Assembly: GCA_016867505.1 (NCBI GenBank)
Contig: VGJH01000084.1
Location: forward strand, 1-5,783
Reading direction: 5' to 3'
Length of the DNA stretch: 5,783 nucleotides
DNA from: Candidatus Bathyarchaeota archaeon
GTDB lineage: Archaea > Thermoproteota > Bathyarchaeia > TCS64
Shown: piece by piece, positions 1-5,783 of the stretch
How the letters are laid out: every line of letters begins with the position of its first letter
Position numbering within the stretch: the first letter of the stretch is position 1
Position numbers and translations under genes: made by a program
Notes under the pieces: generated by a model
What the model saw: only the letters and a program-made list of their open reading frames with translations
Databases searched by the model: none
What the model was told of the DNA's origin: nothing

Positions 1-704
1 TAAATAAACTCGTACCTGTTCCCTATTCTTGAAGGAATTTCTCCTCCGACGAAATATTTCTGTGGAATATTCTCTAGAGCAGCATAGACGGAGTCAACCA
101 ATGAAACATCAATCATCTGTCCCTGCCTCGTTTTTTCTCTAATGTTTAAAGCTGCGAGTATTCCTATGCAACAAAATAATGAGCTCAAAATATCACCAAT
201 CGCTGTACCAGATCTAGTGGGAGGAGAATCAGGCCACCCAGTAATACTAAGCAATCCTCCCATTGCCTGACCAATAATATCATACCCAGGCCTGCTGCTG
301 TAGGGCCCTGTTTGTCCAAAACCAGAAATCGCAGCATAAACTAATCGAGGATTAATTTCCTTTAAACTATTATAAGAAAATCCTAACCTATCCATTGTAC
401 CAGGACTAAAGTTTTCGATTAAAACATCAACTTCTTTAACTAACTCAAGAAAAACCTTCTTTCCATCAGGATTTTTCAAATTTAAAGTAATGCTCCTCTT
501 TCCCCGATTCAAGTTAATGTAATATAAACTTTCACCATCTTTGAATGGAGGAAACTCTCTGGAATCGTCGCCTCTTCCTGGAATTTCTACTTTAATTACA
601 TCTGCACCCATGTCAGCTAGTAGCATACCACAAAATGGACCAGCTAAAACCCTACTCATATCAAGTACTTTGATATTTAACAGTGATTTTGATGAAATAC
701 TCAT
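1..704 (-). CDS. CaiB/BaiF family III CoA-transferase, N-terminal part (truncated by window edge)
   Basis: Family III CoA-transferases move coenzyme A between carboxylic acids in the cytoplasm through an aspartyl-CoA thioester intermediate. The 234 residues visible here are the N-terminal part; family members usually have about 400. The family pattern is clear: an N-terminal strand ending in SRVLAGPFCGMLLADMGADVIKVE (residues 17-40, Rossmann-like start), then NLNRGKRSITLNL (64-76), DVLIENFSPGTMDRLG (93-108) and SGFGQTGPY (127-135). Next come GYDIIGQAMGG (140-150) and PTRSGTAIGD (162-171). Asp171 sits where I place the catalytic aspartate of formyl-CoA transferase, by motif from memory. The frame is open to the left edge, and the GNRYEF stretch (229-233) is the usual lead into the second half. 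The ATG at 704-702 is the first methionine before the fold begins. No SD precedes it. The acid substrate cannot be read from sequence. The gene runs divergently from the exporter operon. Confidence 0.93.
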   Translation of the reverse strand, partial: MSISSKSLLNIKVLDMSRVLAGPFCGMLLADMGADVIKVEIPGRGDDSREFPPFKDGESLYYINLNRGKRSITLNLKNPDGKKVFLELVKEVDVLIENFSPGTMDRLGFSYNSLKEINPRLVYAAISGFGQTGPYSSRPGYDIIGQAMGGLLSITGWPDSPPTRSGTAIGDILSSLFCCIGILAALNIREKTRQGQMIDVSLVDSVYAALENIPQKYFVGGEIPSRIGNRYEFI

Positions 705-758
705 AATCTTTATTAAGTTACAACGATGTTAAATGTTAAACGGTTCTTTCTAGCAACA

Positions 759-769
759 TTTATATATAA
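759..769 (+). promoter_or_regulatory. TATA box of the regulator/exporter operon, possibly bidirectional
   Basis: TTTATATATAA is a strong archaeal TATA-box match. Its centre lies about 32 bases before the ATG at 796. Since archaeal TATA boxes sit about 26 bases before the transcription start, the start should fall near 790. That gives a leader of only a few bases, in line with the absence of any SD before 796. The core TTATATATAA (760-769) is its own reverse complement, so TBP could also direct transcription leftward to the CoA-transferase with a leader of about 34 bases. A poorer AT-rich box at about 729-742 would instead give that gene a leaderless transcript. Start sites are predicted, not observed. 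Confidence 0.7.
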
Positions 770-789
770 CGCTACACGTTTGTGTAGCG
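770..789. promoter_or_regulatory. Inverted-repeat operator, probable site of the operon's own regulator
   Basis: Half-sites CGCTACAC (770-777) and GTGTAGCG (782-789) are perfect reverse complements separated by GTTT. The repeat abuts the TATA box and covers the predicted transcription start near 790, six bases before the regulator's ATG. A protein bound here would block access of RNA polymerase or its initiation factors, the usual arrangement for autorepression by dimeric winged-helix proteins. The adjacent gene encodes such a protein, so autoregulation is the simplest reading. The binding partner is inferred. No second copy of the half-site was noticed elsewhere in the window. Confidence 0.68.
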
Positions 790-795
790 ATTCAG

Positions 796-1386
796 ATGCC
801 TAGAGGAATCCTCATAATTAAAGATCCAGAAGTAGCGAAACTTTTCGCTGATGAAACACGTAGAGGGATACTTCACATGCTTAGGCATAGAGAGATGTCA
901 ACAACAGATTTAGCTAAAGCTCTTGAAAAAAATCATTCTAGCATTATTCATCATTTAACTCTATTAAAAGATGCTGGTTTAGTTCAATTGACAAGAGAAG
1001 AGAAAGTTCGTAACATGGTTCAAGCTTACTACAAATCAACTGCGTTCCGTTATATTATATCCTATTCATTAACAGAGTCATTAACTGATGGTGAAGGTTA
1101 TTCATCATGGCGTGATGGCATCCTACTAAAAATGTATGAAGGATTAGATACTTATGGTATCAAAATACCTGATGATAAAAAAAATAGAGTAATTGAATTG
1201 ATGGAAAAATGTTATGAGTATCAGAGTAGAGCATACGAGGAGTCTCTTGAGACTCAAGTAGAGCATGGTAAACTTGACAGGCATACTCAACCTGTTTTGA
1301 ATCAACTTATTGTCAACATTAAGCTCAGCCGTGAAAAAGAATATCACATAGCCTTACAAGAGCTTGACAAAATTTTTAAATTATAG
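796..1386 (+). CDS. ArsR-like winged-helix transcriptional regulator, first gene of the exporter operon
   Basis: A 196-residue cytoplasmic DNA-binding protein. Residues 10-80 form a winged helix-turn-helix of ArsR type. They contain DPEVAKLFADETRRGILHML (10-29), the helix MSTTDLAKALEKN (34-46), the recognition helix with HSSIIHHLTLLKDAGLV (47-63), and a wing that leads into QAYYKST (76-82). Residues 83-196 are largely helical and charged and resemble no ligand domain I can name; they probably serve dimerisation and sensing. The ELCVCDL metal site of ArsR/SmtB sensors is absent, and there is only one cysteine (Cys139), so a classical thiol metal sensor is unlikely. The ATG at 796 follows the TATA box and operator closely, has no SD and suits a near-leaderless transcript. 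The TAG stop overlaps the SD of the first ABC gene. Probable role: autorepressor controlling the exporter in response to an unknown ligand. Confidence 0.88.
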   Translation: MPRGILIIKDPEVAKLFADETRRGILHMLRHREMSTTDLAKALEKNHSSIIHHLTLLKDAGLVQLTREEKVRNMVQAYYKSTAFRYIISYSLTESLTDGEGYSSWRDGILLKMYEGLDTYGIKIPDDKKNRVIELMEKCYEYQSRAYEESLETQVEHGKLDRHTQPVLNQLIVNIKLSREKEYHIALQELDKIFKL

Positions 1387-1390
1387 GTGA
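1386..1390 (+). promoter_or_regulatory. Shine-Dalgarno GGTGA that selects the start of the first ABC subunit
   Basis: GGTGA can pair with the conserved 3' end of 16S rRNA. It begins on the last base of the regulator's TAG stop and ends five bases before a GTG at 1396, an ideal distance. An earlier in-frame GTG at 1387 lies inside this motif and has no SD of its own. A later ATG at 1417 has no SD either. The overlap of stop and SD suggests translational coupling of regulator and transporter. Confidence 0.6.
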
Positions 1391-1395
1391 AAAAA

Positions 1396-3282
1396 GTGGA
1401 AGAAAAAAATAAGAATATGAAGAAAAGTCAACAGTCTAACAATGCTCTGTTGAGTAATATTAGAAGGATTTTAGGATACGTGATGCCATATTGGCAGTTT
1501 AAATTTGTTATGGGTTTAATGGTTATTACAGTTATACTTGACGTTTTGACACCTGACATTATCGGTGATACAATTGATATGATAGGTAGTCTTGCATCAG
1601 GAGGTGGTACTGGAAAAAGCCAGGGTATGGCAAGTTATATTTTAATTCCATTATCAAATTGGCTTGCTACAGCTTTAAGCTGGGATCCAAACTATACTCG
1701 TCTTGGTGTCTTTTGTTTCAGCATTGTATTCATTGCGACTTCAACTGGGCTCCTTAATTATGCTGGACGCTATGCTTCTGCATGGGTTACTCAAAAATCA
1801 TCTTACGAAATCAGAAGCAGCATGTATAATAGTTTACTTGAACAGAGTTTCAGTTTCTATGATCAACAGCGTACAGGACAGCTAATGGCTCGTGCAACTG
1901 GCGATGTAAGTATGATTGAAAGATTTTTTGACTTTGGCCTAAGATCAATAATTAGCACAGCATTAGTAGCTGTTCTTGTAGTTTGGAGATTATACCAACT
2001 GAACTCAACTCTAACTTATGTGACTTTGATTACTTTACCATTTATCTTCATTACAATGAGAGAATTTACTAGACGAAGTCGACCAATGTGGCAAATTATG
2101 CGTGATCAATTTGGGGATATTACCGCTGTTTTTCAAGAAAATTTGATGGGGTTAAAAGTAGTTCGAGGATTTGCTCAAGAAGAACAAGAAGAGAATAAAA
2201 TCAATCGAGAATTAGACAAATACTTCAATACTCATATTACTCTTGGTAAATGGCGTGCCTTCTTTATGCCTTTTGCGACTCTAATAACAAGCACTGGAAT
2301 AACTTTGATACTCTGGCTTGGTGGTAAACTAGTCATGACTGGTGCATTGACGCTGGGTGGATTAACTGCTTTCTACTATTATTCAAACAGACTTTCAATG
2401 CCCATAAGGCAACTTGGTCAATTAAGTGACATGTTTCTCAGAACAGCAGCTGCATCAGATCGAGTATTTGAAATAATTGATGCAGAGGTAGCAGTCAAAG
2501 ACAAACCTGATGCTATTGATCTAGTTAATCCTCAAGGTCACATCCAATTCAAGAACGTTCATTTTGGATATGATGAAAAGAACATGGTGTTAAGGGATAT
2601 TATCTTAGATGTAAAGCCTGGAGTCACTGTAGCTATTTTAGGATCAACTGGTTCTGGTAAATCAAGTATAATTAACCTTATCCCACGATTCTATGATGTA
2701 AATAAAGGAAGCATTGAAATTGAGGGTAAAGATGTACGTGATTACAAAATTAAAAGTATAAGGGAACACGTGGGTATCGTTAGACAGGATCCATTCATTT
2801 TCAGCACAAGTTTCAAGGATAATATTGCCTATGGTGTTGATAATCCACGAATGGAAGATATTGAAGCTGCAGCAAAACGTGCAAAAATTCATGATTACAT
2901 CATCTCCACACCAAAAGGATATGATACATTTGTTGGTGAACGTGGAGTAACAGTCTCTGGAGGTCAAAAACAACGTATAGCTATAGCCAGAGCCTTACTG
3001 AAGAACCCTAAAATTCTGATATTGGATGATTCAACAAGCAGCGTAGACACTCAAACTGAGCATGAAATACAACAAGCATTAGACGAATTGTTATCGAATA
3101 GAACCACTTTCATAATTACCCAGAGACTCAGCAGCATAAAGAAAGCAGACTACATTGTAGTCTTGGATAATGGAGTCATAGTAGAAGAAGGAACTCATGA
3201 GAAATTGATGCAAAATAAAGGAATATATCATAAACTATATGAAACGCAAGTTTCAGGCGGACAAAGGAGGGAGGAAGACTAA
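1396..3282 (+). CDS. Heterodimeric ABC exporter, subunit with degenerate catalytic site (TM287/LmrC/BmrC-like)
   Basis: A 628-residue half-transporter: membrane domain, then ATPase domain. Six hydrophobic segments lie near residues 37-57, 103-127, 185-200, 206-221, 288-313 and 318-337, the type IV (type I exporter) fold. ATPase landmarks: A-loop Tyr392, Walker A GSTGSGKS (416-423), Q-loop Gln464, X-loop VGERG, signature VSGGQ (520-524), Walker B ILILDD (540-545), D-loop SSVD (548-551). Two catalytic residues are replaced: the Glu after Walker B is Asp545 (DNA 3028-3030), and the switch-loop His is Gln576 (3121-3123). In the TM287/288, LmrCD and BmrCD families this pattern marks the subunit supplying Walker motifs to the degenerate site, so the partner encoded next is required. 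The canonical signature completes the partner's active site. Start chosen at GTG 1396 for its SD; GTG 1387 or ATG 1417 are possible. Function: ATP-driven export of drugs, lipids or other amphiphiles; the substrate is unknown. Confidence 0.94.
   Translation: MEEKNKNMKKSQQSNNALLSNIRRILGYVMPYWQFKFVMGLMVITVILDVLTPDIIGDTIDMIGSLASGGGTGKSQGMASYILIPLSNWLATALSWDPNYTRLGVFCFSIVFIATSTGLLNYAGRYASAWVTQKSSYEIRSSMYNSLLEQSFSFYDQQRTGQLMARATGDVSMIERFFDFGLRSIISTALVAVLVVWRLYQLNSTLTYVTLITLPFIFITMREFTRRSRPMWQIMRDQFGDITAVFQENLMGLKVVRGFAQEEQEENKINRELDKYFNTHITLGKWRAFFMPFATLITSTGITLILWLGGKLVMTGALTLGGLTAFYYYSNRLSMPIRQLGQLSDMFLRTAAASDRVFEIIDAEVAVKDKPDAIDLVNPQGHIQFKNVHFGYDEKNMVLRDIILDVKPGVTVAILGSTGSGKSSIINLIPRFYDVNKGSIEIEGKDVRDYKIKSIREHVGIVRQDPFIFSTSFKDNIAYGVDNPRMEDIEAAAKRAKIHDYIISTPKGYDTFVGERGVTVSGGQKQRIAIARALLKNPKILILDDSTSSVDTQTEHEIQQALDELLSNRTTFIITQRLSSIKKADYIVVLDNGVIVEEGTHEKLMQNKGIYHKLYETQVSGGQRREED
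3266..3275 (+). promoter_or_regulatory. Strong Shine-Dalgarno of the second ABC subunit
   Basis: GGAGGGAGGA lies within the last codons of the first ABC gene. The second copy of the core (GGAGGA, 3270-3275) ends eight bases before ATG 3284. This decides the start: an in-frame ATG upstream at 3239 lies deep in the previous gene, has no SD, and would only add a lysine-rich stretch foreign to the family. Confidence 0.85.
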
Positions 3283-3283
3283 A

Positions 3284-5167
3284 ATGGGTATGCACATGGG
3301 TGGCGGCGGGTTCCACATGCATGGAGAGGAAGATGAAGACGACCAGCGAGTGAGGAAAGTACCAGACCGAGTCATTGCCCTTCGTTTAATCAAGTTCCCT
3401 CTAAAGTATAGACTAAATACAGTATTGATGGTGCTTACAGCTCTATTACAGAGTGGAGTTGCTCTTATGCCTCCAGTTTTAATTGGGATGGCTCTTGATG
3501 CTGCAAACCCTGAAAAAGTAATTAATCTTCAGACATTCACATTAGCCATAATAGGATTTGCTGTAGTAAATGTTCTAAATTTTGTAGCACAGTATGCCAA
3601 CAATTATTTAACTAATTGGCTAGGAGGCAGGATGGAATTTGATATTAGGAGTACCATGTTTAAGCATTTCCAAAAACTTAGTCTAAGATATTATGCTGAT
3701 AAAGAAGTAGGGAGTTTAATTAGTCGCCCAACCAACGATGTCGATAAAATATCTGAGTTAATTAGTAGTGGGATAATCCACATTTTCACCGATTTACTGA
3801 CCCTAGTAGGAATTACTGTAGTAATGTTTAGCTTAAGTGTTGATTTGAGTCTCATTGCATTCAGTATAGTTCCCTTAATGCTAGTATGGATGCTTGTATG
3901 GGGAGGAAGAGTACGTCGAGTATACAGAGAAACCCGTAGAGCAATAGCCAGTGTAAGCGCTCAAATGGAAGAAAGCGTTAGTGGGATAAAAGAAATTCAA
4001 ACTTTCAGTAAAGAAAACGAAACAAGAAAAGAATTCCAAGAAGTAAACACCAAAAATATGGATGCAAACGTTGAAGCAACAAGAGTAATGGGTGCATTTA
4101 TGCCAGTAATCACAATATTCACCTCATTTGGCCAAGCATTGATACTCTACTTTGGCGGAAGATCAGTAATTGATGGAACTTTAACCATTGGAGTCTTATT
4201 CACTTTCATGAATTACATAACTCGATTTTTTATGCCTATTCAAGACCTCAGCCAATTTTGGAACAGTGTACAATCAGCATTTGCAGCAGCTGAAAGAGTA
4301 TTCGCAATACTTGATACCCCAATTGAAATTAAAGATCCACCAAACGCATCTGAGCTTCCCTCAATACAAGGAAATATTGTTTATGACCACATGACTTTTG
4401 GTTACAGCAACGATGTGCCTGTGCTTAAGGACATAAACCTCGTGATTGACCCAAACACCACTGTTGCTTTCGTAGGACCAACAGGAGTAGGAAAAACAAC
4501 AATGGCAAACCTACTCTACAGGTTCTACGACCCTCTAGAAGGAAAAATCACCGTTGATGGCCATGATTTAAGAGATGTAAAAATTGATTCATTACGTAAA
4601 CAGATGGGTATAGTCTTACAGGATCCATTCCTATTCAGTGGAACAATAATGGATAACATCAGATATAGTAGACCTAAAGCAACTGATGAAGAAGTAATTG
4701 ATGTATCGAAGGCGATTGGCGCCCATGAATTTATAATGAGATTACCTGAAGGATACCAGACTGATGTTAAAGAACGCGGTGGCAGACTAAGTGTTGGACA
4801 ACGTCAACTAGTTAGCTTAGCTAGAGCATTGTTAGCTAATCCACGAATATTAATTATGGATGAGGCAACAAGTAGCATCGATGCTTATACTGAACTCATA
4901 ATCCAGCAAGCGATGAATCAGTTATTAAAAGGAAGAACTGCGATAGTTATTGCACACCGATTATCAACAGTAAGAAATGCAAACATGATATGCGTTATTG
5001 AAGGTGGTCAGGTTGCAGAGGCTGGAACACACGAAGAGTTACTGAAGCGTAGTGGACTCTATAAGAAATTGTATGAAATGCAGTTTAAGGAACCAGAAGC
5101 AGCTACTCCACCAACAGACGTTAATCAGAAGCCATCAATGCCACGTCAAAGATTCGGTAGACCATAA
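3284..5167 (+). CDS. Heterodimeric ABC exporter, subunit with consensus ATPase residues and LSVGQ signature (TM288/LmrD/BmrD-like)
   Basis: A 627-residue half-transporter, second partner of the exporter. Residues 1-13 are Met/Gly/His-rich and 15-20 are acidic (EEDEDD); both are cytoplasmic. Six hydrophobic segments follow near 45-68, 84-106, 166-186, 188-206, 270-292 and 297-318. ATPase landmarks: A-loop Tyr374, Walker A GPTGVGKT (398-405), Q-loop Gln446, signature LSVGQ (502-506), Walker B ILIMDE (522-527), D-loop SSID (530-533), switch His558. Catalytic Glu527 and His558 are intact. Val504 (DNA 4793-4795) replaces the first Gly of LSGGQ. LSVGQ is typical of MdlB/YheH-like subunits and faces the partner's Asp/Gln site, so one ATP site is degenerate and one hydrolyses. 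The tail (602-627) is proline-rich and polar. Only one base separates it from the previous stop, so equal co-translation is likely. Substrate unknown. Confidence 0.95.
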   Translation: MGMHMGGGGFHMHGEEDEDDQRVRKVPDRVIALRLIKFPLKYRLNTVLMVLTALLQSGVALMPPVLIGMALDAANPEKVINLQTFTLAIIGFAVVNVLNFVAQYANNYLTNWLGGRMEFDIRSTMFKHFQKLSLRYYADKEVGSLISRPTNDVDKISELISSGIIHIFTDLLTLVGITVVMFSLSVDLSLIAFSIVPLMLVWMLVWGGRVRRVYRETRRAIASVSAQMEESVSGIKEIQTFSKENETRKEFQEVNTKNMDANVEATRVMGAFMPVITIFTSFGQALILYFGGRSVIDGTLTIGVLFTFMNYITRFFMPIQDLSQFWNSVQSAFAAAERVFAILDTPIEIKDPPNASELPSIQGNIVYDHMTFGYSNDVPVLKDINLVIDPNTTVAFVGPTGVGKTTMANLLYRFYDPLEGKITVDGHDLRDVKIDSLRKQMGIVLQDPFLFSGTIMDNIRYSRPKATDEEVIDVSKAIGAHEFIMRLPEGYQTDVKERGGRLSVGQRQLVSLARALLANPRILIMDEATSSIDAYTELIIQQAMNQLLKGRTAIVIAHRLSTVRNANMICVIEGGQVAEAGTHEELLKRSGLYKKLYEMQFKEPEAATPPTDVNQKPSMPRQRFGRP

Positions 5168-5186
5168 TTACCCACATCTTAATAGG

Positions 5187-5196
5187 ATAAAAATAT
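5187..5196 (+). promoter_or_regulatory. Possible TATA box of the ModE-like gene
   Basis: ATAAAAATAT, preceded by the purines AGG as a possible TFB-recognition element, is centred about 31 bases before the ATG at 5223. This is the same spacing as for the operon promoter and would again give a near-leaderless transcript. No SD precedes the gene. The 55-base spacer ends in a pyrimidine-rich stretch (about 5208-5221) that could also help terminate the exporter transcript. The region is AT-rich throughout, so this box is a moderate call. Confidence 0.4.
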
Positions 5197-5222
5197 CTAG
5201 TCCTTAAATCTCCCTTTATTTA

Positions 5223-5735
5223 ATGTCAAATCCTAAACCTGTTTTTAAATTATGGTTTGAAACAGATGATGGCTATGTTTTTGGTCCTGGCATATACAGC
5301 ATTTTAAAAAAAGTTGATGAATTTGGCACCTTAAAACAAGCAGCGACATCACTTGGAATGTCTTACAGGTATGCATGGGGCATGATTAAAAAAGCTGAAA
5401 TTAAGCTAGGGGAACCCTTGATTCTAATGCATAAAGGTGGCAGCTATGGTGGTGGAGGAGCAAAATTATCTGATAATGGAAAAAAATTATTAACAGAGTT
5501 TAACATGCTTCGCGAAAAAATTTATTCAACACTCCATGATGAACCAAAAATCAAGGTTTCAGGCATCATTGAATCAATAACAAGTAACAATGATAATAAA
5601 ATCATCAACATAATACAAAATGACAATACAGTTATCAATATAGCAGTTCAAAGTTCATATCCAATAAAAAATCTACAAATAGGCAAACAAGTTGAGTTAG
5701 AATATTATATAGACTCTTTTAAAATTAAGAATTAA
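5223..5735 (+). CDS. ModE-type winged-helix regulator with a single Mop/TOBE-like domain
   Basis: A 170-residue DNA-binding protein. Residues 6-100 match the N-terminal domain of ModE, the molybdate-responsive regulator. They show KLWFETDDGYVFGPGIYSIL (9-28), the helix-turn-helix DEFGTLKQAATSLGMSYRYAW (32-52) with the hallmark SYRYAW, then GGSYGGGGAKLSDNGKKLL (72-90). Residues 108-168 resemble one Mop/TOBE repeat: KVSGIIESI opens it, and SYPIKNLQIGKQVELEYYIDSFKI closes it. E. coli ModE has about 260 residues and two Mop repeats, so this is a short form that would need to dimerise to build an oxyanion site. Known archaeal and bacterial homologues respond to molybdate or tungstate, but the ligand here is inferred, and the Mop half is weakly conserved. 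No molybdate or tungstate transporter is in the window. The ATG at 5223 starts just before the conserved domain; no SD is seen. Confidence 0.87.
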   Translation: MSNPKPVFKLWFETDDGYVFGPGIYSILKKVDEFGTLKQAATSLGMSYRYAWGMIKKAEIKLGEPLILMHKGGSYGGGGAKLSDNGKKLLTEFNMLREKIYSTLHDEPKIKVSGIIESITSNNDNKIINIIQNDNTVINIAVQSSYPIKNLQIGKQVELEYYIDSFKIKN

Positions 5736-5742
5736 GTGTTCA

Positions 5743-5751
5743 TCTCTTTTT
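5743..5751 (+). terminator. Possible oligo-T terminator after the ModE-like gene
   Basis: TCTCTTTTT starts eight bases after the stop codon, and a second T5 run lies at 5777-5781. Archaeal transcription commonly ends at short U-runs without a required hairpin, and no convincing stem is seen here. In AT-rich DNA such runs are common, so confidence is low. Confidence 0.3.
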
Positions 5752-5783
5752 CGAGAAGGTTAAGATATAATATATATTTTTCT

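Noticed and set aside
541..732. 63-residue plus-strand open frame
   Set aside because: It lies antisense to the conserved N-terminus of the CoA-transferase, and its low-complexity Ser/Ile protein has no recognisable domain.
1240..1255. Perfect 7+7 base inverted repeat GAGTCTC-TT-GAGACTC inside the regulator gene
   Set aside because: It lies in well-formed coding sequence (codons for EESLET), and a 7-base stem with a short loop is expected by chance in a window of this size.
1144..1347. 67-residue minus-strand open frame
   Set aside because: It is antisense to the regulator's C-terminal half, with no SD or promoter and no family resemblance.
1703..1885. 60-residue plus-strand open frame in another frame
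   Set aside because: It is fully inside ABC subunit 1 in a different frame, with no independent signals.
2662..2973. 103-residue minus-strand open frame
   Set aside because: It is antisense to the ATPase domain of ABC subunit 1, whose motifs are intact; the Phe/Cys/Ile-rich product looks like a reverse-strand shadow.
3239..3283. Upstream ATG extending ABC subunit 2 by 15 residues
   Set aside because: It overlaps the end of the previous gene without an SD; the strong SD at 3266-3275 points to ATG 3284.
5764..5777. TATA-like AT-rich stretch near the right edge
   Set aside because: It could be a promoter of the next gene on either strand, but the window ends before any start codon or gene can be seen.
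1..5783. tRNA, rRNA, CRISPR array, insertion sequence or attachment site
   Set aside because: No cloverleaf-like segments, repeat-spacer periodicity, transposase sequence or terminal repeats were seen; nearly all the DNA is accounted for by five genes.

Overview
The window looks archaeal. The two genes that begin a transcription unit on the + strand have no Shine-Dalgarno (SD) sequence, but each has an AT-rich TATA-like box about 30 bases before its start codon, which fits near-leaderless archaeal transcripts. The two genes inside the operon carry SD sequences matching the archaeal/bacterial anti-SD. The DNA is AT-rich, and the proteins belong to families common in archaea (ArsR-like winged-helix regulator, ModE-type regulator with a Mop/TOBE tail, class III CoA-transferase). 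A mesophilic, metagenome-type archaeon such as an Asgard lineage would fit, but the sequence alone does not settle the taxon.

Layout: (1) 1-704, minus strand: the N-terminal part of a CaiB/BaiF (family III) CoA-transferase, cut by the left window edge. (2) 705-795: a 91-base divergent intergenic region with a palindromic TATA box and, immediately after it, a perfect 8+8 base inverted repeat that looks like an operator. (3) 796-5167, plus strand: a tight three-gene operon of a 196-residue ArsR-like regulator and two half-size ABC exporters. The regulator stop and the second gene's SD overlap, and only one base separates the two transporter genes. (4) 5168-5222: a short spacer with a possible TATA box. 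(5) 5223-5735, plus strand: a ModE-like DNA-binding protein with one Mop/TOBE-like domain. (6) 5736-5783: T-runs and an AT-rich tail.

How it works together (inference): the two ABC proteins form one heterodimeric exporter of the TM287/288, LmrCD, BmrCD type. Their motif defects are complementary. The first subunit has Asp for the catalytic Glu and Gln for the switch His. The second has LSVGQ for LSGGQ. Together these give one degenerate and one consensus ATP site. The regulator at the head of the operon probably represses its own promoter through the inverted repeat and is released by a ligand, plausibly a toxic amphiphile the pump removes. The CoA-transferase and the ModE-like protein are separately transcribed neighbours with no evident functional link. 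I found no clearly new system. The most informative items are the operator-TATA arrangement and the paired ATPase-site asymmetry.
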